Below, in pieces: positions 1 through 12,924 of a DNA stretch of 64,000 nt (position 1 is its first letter; every line of letters begins with the position of its first letter). Below the pieces are notes generated by a model, which was not told the origin of the DNA, did no database searches, and was given only the letters and a program-made list of their open reading frames with translations. This DNA is from Populus alba. Its lineage: Eukaryota > Streptophyta > Magnoliopsida > Malpighiales > Salicaceae. The stretch spans positions 4,507,493 to 4,571,492 of the forward strand of contig NC_133287.1 of NCBI RefSeq assembly GCF_005239225.2. The letters are read 5' to 3'. The translations under genes were made by a program, and so were the position numbers.

Positions 1-53
1 CTCTTGCATGTATCAGCTCTGTGATGCATATTTTGATCTTTGTTGTTTTAAAG

Positions 54-1959
54 GCTCCGAACGCTACAAACAGCCTGTGTGGTTACAAGATTGTGACTGG
101 CCAGCCATCAGATCGACTTGGGGAGGACTTCTCTGAGTTTTACACAGAATTTACTGAGAGGTGGCTTTTTTTTTAATTCAAAAGTGGATTTCCGACTTTT
201 TTTTTGAATTAATTGAGTGGTTCTTGTTCTTTAACTTGAAATGAACAATATAGTATTTTCTGTAATTGTAATCCATCATTTTTTTTATTTTGTTTTGTAA
301 TTCTTGGTGTGACCTTGCTATTTCTAAATTGGTGCAGATAGGAAATTGTTCTTTATTCTTCACCATTCTGCCTTCATCACCCTGTCTAAAATGACAGTGC
401 TTTCTATTTCTCTAAATGCATGCTGTTAGTCTTGGAGGAAACTTCTCTAAAATGGAGAAATTTTGAGCTTATGAAATGAATTCACTTGAGGAGAGAAAAA
501 AGAAAGATAAACAGCTTCCGTCTCAAACTCCAAGGGAGCTGTGATTAGTAGTCGAAGGGCTTATTAATTTTCCCTTCTTTCAATTAAACAATTTTCATGG
601 TTTTGAACCTAACGACTTTGTAATATTTCTGTAGCTCTAATATGGGTCCTCCATTCACATTGTTTTTGGTGTCTGATGATGCAGGTTGAGTAGTGTAGAA
701 GATCTAACCAGGGCTACCATGAAAAAGTTAACTCAGGGAATGGCTGAACACAACAAAGCAATGGCAGCTGCAAAGTCTGATGAAGCAAAGGATAGCATAG
801 TAAGTTAATTTCTCAGGATATGGAGATTTTATTGTCTTCTATGTAGCTTTTCATAGCGGTATCTTACAAACATGTTTATATTGTAATGTGCAGAAAACAC
901 AAAAACAGAACACTACAACTGGATTGCGTACTTGCAATAACATTTTGGCAATGACAAAGGTTTATAAAGAATGAAATTTTGAGAAAGTGAATTCCATGCT
1001 TATGTATTATCGAAGCATCAATAACTCATATATTGTTCTACAATTTTCAGCCATTGCATTCAAAGATACCATCATTTATTGGAGATAAGAGTGTCAACCT
1101 CTCTTGGAAAGAATTAACAAAACCTTCTGTGCCTTCCACTACCGTCCAGGCTGGGTATGAGAGATGTCTAATTCTTGTTTTTGGTTCTATTTTTTTTTTT
1201 ATATTATAAACTTTGGCAAGTTGGAAATGATCTTGGTTAATTAAAAAGGAAAAGGAGTGAAATGTATTTGTGCCCCTATCATTTTTTCAAATGTTCCGTT
1301 GTCAGCCTTAAATTTAGAAATTGTTTGATTTTATTTTTTTGCCTAGTTGTTATGATGGAGTCTTCTGTCATAGATTTGGTTAAGGATTTAAATGATGGAC
1401 ATCAAGAAAATGATGGGCTAAATGTACTTCATCGTGGGATTTTTGTTATTGGACTAAGCTAATGAAAATACGAGGTTAGTACTTTTTGCAATGAGTGATA
1501 ACAATTTCACTCAAAGTGACAGGGCTCTTGTCTTTGGAGTGAGTGATTAGACAATGTCCCTTGTGTCTGAGGCAACTATAGGAAGTGATATTTGCCCATA
1601 AAAATGAAATAAGTTAAGTGAAAGTCACTCCCATAAAGTTTCTGCATGGCAATGCCTACAAATGTTATGTTAGTTGAACGAGCCTATTCTTCTGTACAGA
1701 TCTCTCTCTCTCTCTCTGAAATAGCAGATCTGTTCTTAGGCTATGTATTTTTGTGTGCAGAGCGAAACGACCCGCTGCTGCTGCTAATGGTTCTGGGAAC
1801 ATGGCAAAAAAGGGTCGTGGGGCTGGCAGCATGCCAAATCAACTTGTTAACAGGGCATTGGAAGGTATATCCTATGGTGGAAGAGGCGGTCCAAGGGGCA
1901 GAGGCAGGGGCAGGGGGTGGGGTGGTCGTGGAAGGGGAAGAGGAAGAGGCTTTTGGTAA
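54..1959 (+). CDS. API5: API5-like protein (apoptosis inhibitor 5 family), 3' part
   Basis: Five exons are visible: 54-160, 685-799, 894-959, 1051-1154 and 1761-1959, each with AG/GT borders and matching phase. They give 196 C-terminal residues and a TAA stop. The first exon starts APNATNSLCGYKIVTGQPSD, followed by LSSVEDLTRATMKKLTQGMA, KTQKQNTTTGLRTCNNILAM and a basic Arg/Gly tail ending GRGRGRGFW. I recognise these blocks as the C-terminal part of plant API5, a nuclear helical-repeat protein; rice API5 acts in tapetal programmed cell death with DEAD-box helicases. The RGG tail suggests RNA or protein binding (inference). The N-terminal repeats lie left of the window. The gene converges on GLR-1. 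Internal exons of the same family recur at 41932-42443, which supports the identification. Confidence 0.85.
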
Positions 1960-3557
1960 ATTGGATGCATTTCCACCGGAAAAAAAGATGAACCGGAATT
2001 TGGCTGTGATTGAGCTGTACTAGAAGCATATCCAGCAGGAGTCAGTGATGCACTAAGATTCTCGGGTCAAATGAGATTGATATATACATAAGAGGGAACT
2101 GACTTTTTCTGATTTGTTGTGGACTAACACCATCATATCCCCAATTTCCTATGAGCTTCTCCCCGTAGATTGGATTTTGGAAACCATATAGGGCTCTGAG
2201 TTCCCTCCCAAATCCTGACTAATTTAGCTCAAAGTTGCATTTCAGGACTTCTGATTCCTTGTATGCTAGTGGGGGCATGCTTTGCTTGTATTTTGTGTTG
2301 GTAATTGTCACTCAGCAGCAGACTTAGAGGCTTGTTTATTCAGAATCCCTTTGTATTTTTTCGTGGTTTATGTAAGAAAGTATTTAATAGTTGCTTCATA
2401 TCTTTCTGGAGCATAGGTCTTCTTATAATAATGCATGGGTTTCATCACTCTCCAACCGGAACTTGGTCAGCGATGTCCTTTCCCTTCCGAGAACCAGGAT
2501 GCACACGTCATAACGCACTATCCACGGAAGATCACTAGTCTCACAAGTAATTTCTTCATATGAACTAGTTAAATGTGAAATAAGAGCTTGTTAAGTTGTG
2601 ATCGCGTGGACTTTTCTCACTCGCCATGACTCTGCTCTCTGAAATAGCAATGATTCAAAACATTTCTTTTTACGGCAACCCAATGACTCATTCATATGGA
2701 TATGGTAAACACAAGATTTCCAATCCTAGCATGAAAAGGATGGAAACATATACTCAATTTGTTTTTCTAGATATAAAGCCAAAGAGGTCCAGATAAATTA
2801 ATTGTTTCATATTTTTACCCTAAACCGGCTTGAGAATAAAGGTATAAAGAAAAACACGTCTATCTTTTTTTTGAATTCAAACTCTTTCAATCTATGTTTC
2901 CATGTTTCTTGAAAAAAAAAAAAAAAACTATATTAATTGCATTTGCATATTATTTGAACACAATGATATTTGTGAAAAAAGATATGACTTGTATTGAAAA
3001 GCTAGAATTTAGTGATTCTAGTAAATCTAATTTATTGAAATTCTATCTAGTAAAATAAAAGAATTATAAATCTCCAAAATAATAGATATGAATATCGCAA
3101 ATAGAGTCATTCTGACACCCATCAAAGGATTAGTTCCCCACCCCAAAGCTACTTTACCATATTTTGAATTCAATAATTTCAATAAATCCTCTATAATAGT
3201 TCATTTTGGACTAGATCTAGAAGAATAGTAAAACAGATTAGGAGTTGTAAGAAAAAAAAAAGGGTTTTATAGAATGATTCCCATTTTATTCAATTCAAAG
3301 ATTAACCAAAAGAAAATATTAATAACAAATAAATTACATGAACTTAGATCAACCAAAGACTTATATTTCTATGCAATGATTTAGACTATAACCTTCACAC
3401 ATTTAGATTGATTGTATCATGTGAGATAATGCTAAATTATAAATTAAATAAAATAAAAACAAGGGTTTACAAAAATATGAGATTCAAGAGAAAATGGTTT
3501 TGTTAGAAGAGTAGGATCGAACTAGGTTTATGTAATATAATTGCTCTAAACCAACTT
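1960..3557. other. Intergenic: API5 3' UTR side and AT-rich spacer
   Basis: After the API5 stop the sequence is T-rich and noncoding; the 3' UTR should lie in the first few hundred bases, though I cannot fix its end. The rest is AT-rich with poly(A) runs, for example near 2916-2930. The right part may belong to the plastid insertion that follows, but I recognise no plastid gene in it. Confidence 0.5.
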
Positions 3558-4220
3558 TCCTTAGTGTGACGAGCGATGTGTGGCCCAAGACTGAATTCAA
3601 TACCATATGGCTGATTGAAAACTACAAGAGATTTTGGTTTCATGTAAGCGAGTTGCAGCCTAAAATTTGGCATGATGACTTGACATCATACTCACCTTTC
3701 TCCGACTTATAACCAACAATATACTCATAGTTCCAAACTCAACGATGGCAACTAAACACGAGGGTTGCACTCATTGTGGGACTTAACCCAACACCTTATA
3801 ACAAGAGCCAACGACAACCATGCACCACCAGTGTCCACATTCCTGAAGGCACCATTTTGTTTCAAGAGGATTTACCACATGTTAAGCCCTAGCAAGGTTG
3901 TTCACTTTGCATAGAATTAAACCACATGCTCCACCACTTGTTCGGCCCCCGTCAATTCCTTTGAGTTTCATTCTTGCAAATGTACTCCCCAGTTAAACAT
4001 GTTAGCTACAACACTACATGGGTTGATATGCGCAACACTTAGTATCCATTGTTAATGGCTATGACTACTAGGGTATCTAATCCCATTCACTCCCATAGTT
4101 TTTGTCTCTCAATGTTAGCCCAATATAGTGTTTTCACCGTTGGTGTTCTTTTCAATCTTTACGCATTTCACTGCTCCACATGAAATTCTTTATGCCCTTA
4201 CTGCACTCCACCTTGGCAAT
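3558..4220 (-). pseudogene. rrn16: Decayed plastid 16S rRNA fragment (NUPT)
   Basis: The plus strand reads as the reverse complement of a plastid-type 16S rRNA. Universal landmarks survive: CCGTCAATTCCTTTGAGTTT (the 907-926 primer region), a near-match of the 785-805 site (GACTACTAGGGTATCTAATC) and a mutated 1392 site (GTGACGAGCGATGTGTGG). A stretch reading CTCAACGATGGCAACTAAAC is typical of plastid rather than general bacterial 16S. Many changes from the expected sequence are C to T or G to A, and there are internal deletions (one of roughly 80 bases between GCAGCC and CATGATGACTTG). It cannot be a working rRNA gene. It lies next to trnI and psaB pieces, so an old plastid insertion is the best reading. 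Confidence 0.88.
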
Positions 4221-4320
4221 TTATGACTAAAAAAGACAATATAATTAGGGATTTATCACTCTTTATGGACTTTAGAAACATGACTTGAAAAAAGAAAAGA
4301 AAATAAAAGCGGGGTTTGTT

Positions 4321-4530
4321 GAATTAGAGTTCTAGTCTTGATAAGAATGCTAGTTCTTATTGTTCATATGTTATGATATGAATATACCACACCAATTTGT
4401 TATGTATGGATGATGAGATTCCATTAATATAGAGCTAATTCCAATAGATTTATTGGAAGGTCCCATTGGTATGCATGGAGTAGGAATTGAAACTATGAAT
4501 TTACCAATTATAGGTTGCACTTATTTCAAA
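4321..4530 (-). pseudogene. trnI-CAU: Decayed plastid trnI-CAU 3' part with flank (NUPT)
   Basis: From about 4472 the plus strand (TGCATGGAGTAGGAATTGAA, then a mutated TATGAATTTACCAATTATAG) matches the reverse complement of the acceptor and T-arm part of plastid trnI-CAU; the 5' half is lost. The preceding ~150 bases look like the plastid sequence beside that tRNA. The stretch after it, to about 4620, contains GAGTTGTATGCTGTGTTTAG, which resembles a plastid group II intron end, but I am unsure of that piece. Confidence 0.6.
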
Positions 4531-4683
4531 AAGACTTGTCATGGTAAGGAAGAAAGGGGGAACAAGCACACTCGAAGAGTTGTATGCTGTGTTTAGGAAG
4601 GAGCTAATTCGAATTGGTCAATAAAAATAAATTTCAATGCTATTTTTATTTTTTATTATTTTTCCTTAGCTTAGCCAATCTAT

Positions 4684-4978
4684 CATGCTATATTGCTTTA
4701 GATTTACATACAATAACATTGATCTTAGTATAAGGTACTTTAGATGCTCGTGGTTCTAAGTTAATGCTAGATAAAAAGGATTTTCGTTATAGTTTTCCTC
4801 ATGATGGTCTAGGATGAGGCAATACTTATAATATTTTGGCTTGGGACACATTTTATTTGGCGGTTTTCTAGATGTTAAATACCATTGGATGTTTTACTTT
4901 TTATTGGCATTGGAAGCACATAACATTATAGAAGGGTAAGTTCCATAACTTAATGAATCTTCTACTTATTTCATGGAT
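4684..4978 (+). pseudogene. psaB: Decayed plastid psaB fragment (NUPT)
   Basis: Conceptual translation gives pieces of photosystem I PsaB: LDARGSKLM-DKKDF-YSFP, AWDTFYLAVF, MLNTIG, TFYWHWKHITL. At least three in-frame stops fit C to T or G to A changes (CGA to TGA, TGG to TAG). It covers about 100 codons of the C-terminal half. It lies in the opposite orientation to the 16S piece, so the insertion was assembled from, or rearranged into, non-adjacent plastid segments. Confidence 0.88.
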
Positions 4979-5113
4979 TAAACACCATAATAAGAAGAGG
5001 GTCAAAAACACCATTTATCATGTTAGACAAATTTAGAGTTGTTTATGGTTTATGCGAAGATTATTTGAAGATCATATATTTTTTTCGGCTTTGAATATTT
5101 ATTTCAAGGCTGG

Positions 5114-6440
5114 ATTGTCACAAACCACAAGTCATTCAAGTGTCCAACCTCTAATGATAATCTACACAAACCACCAATGAGAAATCTCCTAAGCCCTTTT
5201 AGGAGTAAGGGATTGCTAGTTTTCTAATAAGTTGATCCAAATATAAATCATAATTCTAAATAAAAAAAGATTAAATAAATTAAATAACTTAATTTATTAT
5301 CAACTCAATAAATGACTGACTTATAATTGAAGATCAAGTACAGTATGTAACAATTTATCATGATCTCTTGAATATTAGAAAAATATAAGTAGTTTGACTT
5401 AACTTGTCAGTGACTAGTTTCTCAGTATAATTATTATTTATTTATCAATAATATTTCGATTTAGACATTATAGTATATAGTATGTTTGCTTTGTCAAGTC
5501 ATTTTAGTTATCAACAATATAGTCATTGATTATTTTAATAAGATTTTGAATTTTTTTTGTCAAAACTCATTCCATCTTGACCAAAGATCTCACAAAGAAT
5601 ACTATTTGATAATAGATGAACATTTTTTCTAATCCACATAGGGTGATGAATCCTCTCTTGATTACTTAAAATCTTCATATAATTTATGTTATAATCTATA
5701 TCTGTATGTTTGTTAGCCTTGATTAGGATAACATGTAGTCAAGATCAAAGTATAACATTTTTTATATAGGATAACTTAGTGATTAAGAGTATAAAAATAA
5801 CTTGCACAACAATCACACGAGCCATTTCATAAACATAATTGATATATCCATATGGAATTCTCTTGCCGGTCAATTTAATATACATGTCATTTGATAAAAA
5901 CTTACATATTAGTTCCATGTATTCTTCATGCATTAGTTTATGAGAGAAATTACTTTCTTTCATAAAAAAAAACATAATATTCATCGGTCTCAAAAACTCT
6001 AATTAATATCTACTTTTAATAAAACATTGACCGAGAACATTTAGAAACAATACTTTGATACAATAAGAATTTTATAATTATAATAATTTTATAATTTCTT
6101 TTTGCAAATTATTTTTGTCTCATGAACTTTATTTTTTACTCTAGATTAATTAATTAAACATTATATTAATTAATTAAATATAATTAAATATTAAAAATAA
6201 TAAATTTTTTTTATTAATAATAAATATATTTTACATTAATAAACAGTAACCAATCAATTTTCTACAAGTTATATTCACCGATCGAAAAGACATCTTTGAT
6301 TACCCGTGGGCCTTCAGGATCGCTTTTGTAGCTTGCTATTCATATTATATATTCTCGCTGGCCTAAGAAGGCACTGCAGATCCGATTCAATGCACATCTC
6401 CAAACGACAGTAAACCTGTGAGATGTAAAACTAGAGTCAC
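5114..6440. repeat. Left flank of duplication unit 1, shared with unit 2
   Basis: Blocks here recur in order at 25711-26700: 5114-5221 with 25711-25820, about 5219-5263 with 26061-26105, 5317-5440 with 26225-26340, 6073-6265 with 26337-26520, and 6284-6417 with 26553-26697. About 630 bases (5440-6073) are present only here. The sequence is AT-rich and holds no gene; a short ORF at 5745-5993 has no family features. Confidence 0.75.
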
Positions 6441-6481
6441 AAGTAATTACACTTACCATGGGAAAAGTGATGGTTTCAGAC

Positions 6482-9400
6482 CTAATTGCTGTTTTCTTTG
6501 GTGTCAAAATCTGGAATATTTACAACTTCAATTTCAGCTGGTGGTGAGGGCTGAAGATTCTCTGGAGTGTCTCCAGGACTAGTGAATTCCCTCCTCGAAG
6601 AGTTCCATTCATAGACATCAGGGGAAGGAGCAGAAATTGGAGATCCTCCTGGGATAACAGTCTCTCCATGATAGATATACCTTGCTAGAGTAACTGTTTT
6701 TCCCCAAACACTCTTATCACTTGGAGTTGCATTGCCTCTGTCCTCGTCTTGTTGATGGTGGTAATTCTTCAGCAATCGAAATAGAAATAGGAGAAAACAA
6801 ATGGTCGAAGTGGCACCAGTTATAATGTAGATACCCCAGAAGTTTTGCAGGCTCAAGCTTTCAGTTATATCATTGTCAGTTGCACTGCTTGAGCACTCTC
6901 GTGAGGGAGCAAACCACCTTTCTTCCAAAGTTTTCAGCTCTCCGTTTTCTGATAGCTTCAGGATCGCTTTGGAAACGTCTGCGGCGATAGGAGAGCCTTT
7001 CTGAAATACCTGGAAACAGAATCAGAGCAGTATTCAATCAGTCACTTATGCGGGGAAATGCATCTTTGAAGAGTGCTAGTAATTGCTCGACTATTTAAGA
7101 TGGAGAGATAGAAAATTTTGATCGAAATCAATCAAGAACTCACAAAACCTAGTCCTCCAAATCTATAGGTTGGTGTGGCTGCACTATATCCCTTGCAGTA
7201 ATGACCGATGAAAACTTTCCCATATGGGAGTTCAAGAAAGGCAGCAGATATGGAGGCACTTTCAAATTCCCCTTCATAGTTGTATTGATTGCCAACATTC
7301 TTGATGTTCTCTGGTTTGAATCCAAGCACATTCTTCAGATAATTCCGTACAAATGAATCTCCATCACAGCCAACTTTTAAGCTGCTCCTTTTCAGCCACT
7401 CAATATCAGTAACATTTGGCTGCAGACGTCGGACGGTCAGCATTGAAGTGAGACTGGCAGTGTAGCTCGAGTTTAAGATCAATACTACGAAAAGCCACAC
7501 GACAAGAACCACTCTGGTGAGGTTACTGTATATCTTCTCCCCTATATAGAAAAACAGTAGTCTTATGAGTGATTTTAACTCTGAATAAAGAATCGAGTAA
7601 TATCTCCATCCACAGCTATGAATGTGAACCATTGTTTATAATGCATTGGAGCTGCCAATGCTAGATGAAACATATTTTCTCTTGTGCATACTCAAGAATC
7701 TTAAGTGGATGGCACAAGAAATTCTTCAAGTTTTACAGTTTCTACTTACTGTGTGCAAAATAAAGAGAAGAGAAAGTAAACCACAGAGCTGTGCCCATCT
7801 GATTCTTCCACGGGCCTTTAAACTCAGGATTGGTGTGATGCTCCAAGAACCAAACTATGAACATTGTGTAGATCAGTATAGCACCAGTGACCAACCACAT
7901 TTCCTTTGTGAAAGGCTTCATAAACATCCATGCTGACTCTTCAGACTTTGCCGGAACTATCATTGACAATCCTGATTCTGCATATGGTTGTGTGAATTCA
8001 ACTTTATCTGATCTGTTGGCTAGTATGGTTACATCACCGACAATGGCATCGAATGTCTTAAAAATTTTTTAGCACAAATGACAAGCAACAATCTGTTAGA
8101 AATATAATAAAATCGAACAAAAACACAGAATCTAATCTAGATAAAATAGTTTCGTAGGCCTTGCTTCTTTACTCCTTTAGAGGACCAAGTCAAACTTCAA
8201 ACAATGATTGGAAAAGTGTTGGAGAATAAGTCAAAATAGGTTTTGCTTGTTCTCTACAATAATCTTTCCCCTCCATTTTCTATTATTCCTGATTTTATTG
8301 TGCTGGACAATTTTGACTTTGAGGCTTTGTCTGGTTTAAATTATCCAGCTTATTAATTAATCATTTAGGCTAAGCTTTGAGTTGCAGCAGCAAGTTATAT
8401 TATTATCAGTCAATAACTTCTGGTCAAATCTCTGCATAGCAACCTTGTAGTGCTAAAAAAGATTCTTTTATGAAAAAAAGGGAATCAAAAGAAATTTCAA
8501 AAGGTTCTTTTATGAATAAAGGGGTTATACACAAGATAACAAAACAAATATTTATGGCAGACTGAAACAACAAAATCATCTTGTAGTGCTGCTATTCATC
8601 ATATGATCACCATGGAGAAATTTGAATGTTTACACATTAGAGGATTTAGTTCTTACCTTGTTGTACACGTGATCCACCAGATCATCATAGGTGCCATTGT
8701 AGGGTTCAAATTGATAAGGCAGATCATATTCCAGAACTTCTCGCACCTTATGGAAAAGTTCAATGCAGAAACCATCATATTCCTTATTACCAGCAGCGTT
8801 TGTTGATACTTTCACAAACTTCTCAAATGAGGTCCTACCAGGAACACCAATAATCATCCGCTTTGTATCAGTAGGCATCAACCAGCCTTTTGGATTACGT
8901 TGTAGGTCGCCCGGCCAAATCACCGGCCTTTTCAACCTTATAGCTTCTGTACTATTTTCAGCTCCACCTTTTGCCACCACAGGTTGGTTTGAGAATCCAA
9001 ACTCAGATATCCAGAAATCTAGCTCCCTGTATCTCTTTCCAACCACATTCACAATCCTCAGCATAGGGCTATGCAACAACTCACCTGCTTTGACATTTAT
9101 CTCGCCGCTTAAACCAACAAATTTGGTTGTTAATATGTTATCCAGAAACACTTTTGGACTGCTAGTGTTACTAGACAGTCTGTCCATGGCCTGAGTGATG
9201 ATAGCAATGCTGTCATGTGCTCGTAGAGCATAGAATCCTGGCTCATAGTAACCTTCCTCTGGATATTCAGATATGAATTTCTGCCGGAATTGGGTAAGAA
9301 AAGTTTGGTAGGAACTCGTATTATCATAATAGTAGTTCTTAATTCCCAGAACACCTTCCATGGAGTGGATAACAGAAGTGTTAACTATGTCCAAGAAATT

Positions 9401-10410
9401 TGTAACTCTATCTGTAAGTATCCATACCATGTCATTTCCTACAAATCCCATCTTCTTAGCTTCTCTAAACAGATGAATCATCATGGGAAACGATGACTGG
9501 AGCACGATAAAAACCCGAGATTGTATTTTTTCACTTAGTAGTTTTGTCAGTTCTTCTCGAACAACATCTTTTGGATCAGATACGAAGGAAAATGGTGGAA
9601 GAACTAAGTTATATTCAATCTCTGAACCAACATCTTGAAGAGCCTTAGATAGAAGAGCCAGCATGCCAGCATCGCCACCATATGTATAATCTTCGTAAAC
9701 AGTCACAACCCTCCTCCAGTTATAAGACTGAATAACAGATGCAATGCATCTTATTTGGTTAGAATCACTGTGAGCCATTCTTATCAAGAAAGGCCAACGA
9801 GATGATGCTAATGGTGGTGTTATGGCAGGTGCAGAAAATGAAATAACTGGAACTTTAAATTGGCTTCCAATATCAGCAACTAAAGCTGCCTCATCCCATC
9901 TTTCCATACCAATAATCACTTCCACTTCATTCTCTTCAATCAACTTTTCAGCTGCAAGAATAATTCATGGAGCAACATTAGTGTAGTCACTCTTGTCATG
10001 GCTAAACGTTAAAAGTACATGGAACCATATATCATAAAGTGAGACCAAAAAAGAAGAAGAATATTACCAGCACGAGCAGCTTGAAGTGGGCTACTCCGGG
10101 AATCCTGAAAGTAAAGAGACAGCTTGTGATTTGGTGACCCGTTGTTGAACTTTTGAACTGCTATTTCCATGGCTGTTCTCTCTTCTTTCCCGGTTCTTGA
10201 ATTGACATCTATGATGGCGCCAATGTTTGTAACTTTACTATCATTGATGTCTTCAGCTCCATGGGGGAGAGTAGTGACTAAAAAGGAGGTGACTACAAGA
10301 AACAGTAGCCACAATCTTGAGAGTCGGTTACAATTAATGATAGGGAAAGACATTAGAGCTTTGTCTTCAAAGCATATCATAATGGTTTTGGCCATACCGT
10401 TATTGAACAA
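6482..10410 (-). CDS. GLR-1: glutamate receptor-like channel, intact
   Basis: Five exons on the minus strand, 10068-10410, 8657-9951, 7750-8056, 7144-7541 and 6482-7009, have GT-AG borders and compatible phases and total 2871 nt (956 aa plus stop). The product is a plant ionotropic glutamate receptor homologue, a ligand-gated cation (Ca2+) channel of plasma or internal membranes. Order: hydrophobic signal segment near residues 34-47; Venus-flytrap amino-terminal domain to about 470; S1 from about 480 with FCIELF and Arg561 in TILANR; M1 599-617; pore loop about 632-647; M3 659-683 with [12 protein letters not shown]2; M4 838-861; cytosolic tail. The [17 protein letters not shown] junction and the long LEHHTNPEF linker resemble annotated GLR2-type proteins, though clade assignment needs a tree. 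An alternative start is Met11 (10380), aligned with Met37 of GLR-2. It is the only undamaged receptor in the window. Confidence 0.92.
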
Positions 10411-11080
10411 GTAACCTCAACATATGAAAAAAAGAAAGTATATGTGGACCGTGATGTTTGAGAGGAGAACGCGAATTTTTCAAGGAATGATGTACGCGTT
10501 ATTTTCACACGTCTTAGACTTGGCTTTTGCTGGAAGTATTTAGCAAGGACACGTTTTTGTGTGGTCATCGCTGCCTAAGATCAGTAGATCACACTGTTTA
10601 TGTGTGGTCATCGCTAGCTCTCAAATCAGCTAGTCATGCTTGGTGGCTCCCAAGAATTAAAATTGAGTTAATTTCATTTTACCCCTTGTATAAATTATAC
10701 GAGTTTATCATTTTTTTTTAAATATTTTCTTTCAATTACCTGAGTTGATTAATTTTATTTTACCCTCGTGTGTAAAAAAGAAGAAGATAAATAGATAAAA
10801 TGTGAAAAAAGTAAGTGATGGAGAAGAAACTTGAGTGAAAATCGATAGTTATCAAAAAAGTAAAATAAAATGAACTTTTTAAAAATTCACGAGCTATTCA
10901 AAGATATTACATGATAATAAGGATAGGTGATAGTAGAAAAGTTATAGAATATTTATTATTCCAAATAACAAAACAAATGTGATAGACTTTGCAAAAAAAA
11001 AAAAAAAACCCTTGATAAAAAAAACTATAATCTTACTTAAAAATAAACTAAAATCCTAATGATATTTCAAAAAACAATAA
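10411..11080 (-). promoter_or_regulatory. GLR-1 upstream region with CGCG box
   Basis: This upstream block is conserved at GLR-3 (27806-28450) and GLR-5 (43702-44350). It holds an ACGCGT hexamer at 10494-10499, 84 bases before the annotated start. ACGCGT fits the VCGCGB consensus of CAMTA calmodulin-binding transcription factors. Further upstream, GTGTGGTCATCGCT occurs twice, at 10559-10572 and 10602-10615. I see no convincing TATA box. Confidence 0.45.
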
Positions 11081-12924
11081 AAGGTGAAATTAAAAAAACA
11101 ATGTTGGATAACTAAAGTAAAAAAGATTTGAGGGAAAAAAAAGAATAATTTGTTAATCCATAATGATTCCTTCACAAGCCATAGTGAAATGCTGATATTT
11201 TATTTACATGGATAAATATTGGATTGATATATTTAACATTATAGTTATTAAATTCTTCATTTATTCAAAAGTTTACTTGTAGACATTGATGTTCAGTCTT
11301 ATAATTATATAAGCATATTAACTAATTTAATTTTTACAATTGAGTACTTAATTTTTTCTTAAATAGGTTTAACTTGGTGTAATCGAAGACAACTAAGATG
11401 GTTTTACACATCTAATAGAACATATATAAAACATGCAAATCATCATAGAGCTTATAACCCAAGACAACAATGATATGTGAAAAGTTTTTATAACAACATC
11501 CCACGAATCAACTCGGTTATGATATCACAACCTTAAGCCTAAACCCATCACTGACTTGGTGATCTCTACCTCAAACTCCTCCCATTTTACTACAAGCATA
11601 CCAACTAAAAAGATTACAATTGAGATATTTGCAATCACATAATAAAAATATGAGGGCACCAAAGCATATCTTCAAAGGTTTGAAAAGAAAATTCTCAACA
11701 TGAAAAGTCTATTTGAACCCATTGTTACTAAAGCCTTTGATTATATAACTATTCTATGTGGAAACAATTATACACTTTCGAAACATCACAAAAGTAATCG
11801 GAAAATTAGAGGGGTGCTATTTTTCTTAGAAATTATGATTTTAATCAATTTCACCTAAAAACACTTAATAAACACCACTAGAACAACCCAAAACCAATTA
11901 ATTAACCTAAAAAACCCCCAAAATGGTTCAACAATACAAATCAAAATGGAGAAATAAAATTCTCTCTCAACCCTAATCTACTATTTTAAGGAAAAATGAA
12001 GATTTAAAAAGACTTCAATATGACTCTCTTCATTAAATGGAACTCATTGACACTAAGATTGCCTTTTTATTGTTAAAATGTGGCCAATTAATATCTTTCT
12101 CTTTCATTCTTTGTAATTTGATGACTCCATCTCCTTATTTAAACCTAGTGATTAAAATGTGAATAAAATAAAATATTGGACTAAACGATATAATTTTCAA
12201 ACAAAAAGGGCAAAAAATAAATTTGGACAAGATCTTATACCTAAAGGGCATTAACACCAAATTTGTATTTAAAAAAGCTCCATTTTCTCTAAGATTTTTA
12301 TTTTGGTCCTCTAATTTTTATTTTTTTCAAAAAAAACTAAACTATTTTTTTTTTTTTTTGCAAAATCAAGAACCAAACTTATGTCGAGATATTTTTTAAG
12401 GTTGTGATAACCTAAAAGAAAGTATCACTAATCAAATCATCAAGCAAAATCATTGTTCAACATAATGTTGAAGGATGAAATTAAAAAAGAAAACTCTATG
12501 ACTGAAATAAAAAAGAAGAAATAAAGAACCAAAATAGAAAAATATTTTCATATTAAATAAAGGGTTGTCATTTCAACTCGCTTTTAATTTTGGTTCTCTC
12601 TTTTTTAATTCTTCGCAAACAATAAACCAAATCCTTTCTTGAAAAATCAAGAACAAATTAATGTCAAGACTGTGGAAACCCGAAAGAAAGGAGCACAAAA
12701 CAAGTTATCAGGCTCAATCACCAATCGATGCAATGTGAAAGGTTGGAAATAAGAAAAAAAAAAGTCTAATAATTGAAGTAAAATAAATCTAAGGACAAAA
12801 AAAATTGAACATTGTGCAAATCCACAATGATTCCCCTCACATGCTATAATGAAGGGCTAATGACTTATTTTTACATTTTTTAATGTATGGGGAAGCATTA
12901 TTGACTTAGTTTTACTATTGCATA
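11081..12924. other. AT-rich spacer found only in unit 1
   Basis: There is no credible gene: all frames are broken and composition is A/T-rich with poly(A)/poly(T) runs. The stretch from here to about 15390 is missing from the matching positions of units 2 and 3 (28450 and 44350), where conserved promoter sequence passes almost directly into the TTTGAATCACC block. Confidence 0.6.

Noticed and set aside
1646..2023. 125-residue ORF on the plus strand
   Set aside because: It reads the API5 RGG exon in the wrong frame and runs through its intron.
3558..4220. Working rRNA gene or bacterial contamination
   Set aside because: Conserved sites are mutated, segments are missing, and plastid trnI and psaB pieces lie alongside; an old plastid insertion explains it better.
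8763..9194. Plus-strand ORFs of 143 residues opposite GLR exon 2 (also at 20729 and 36544)
   Set aside because: They are shadows of the receptor exon; all three sit at the same place opposite well-supported coding sequence.
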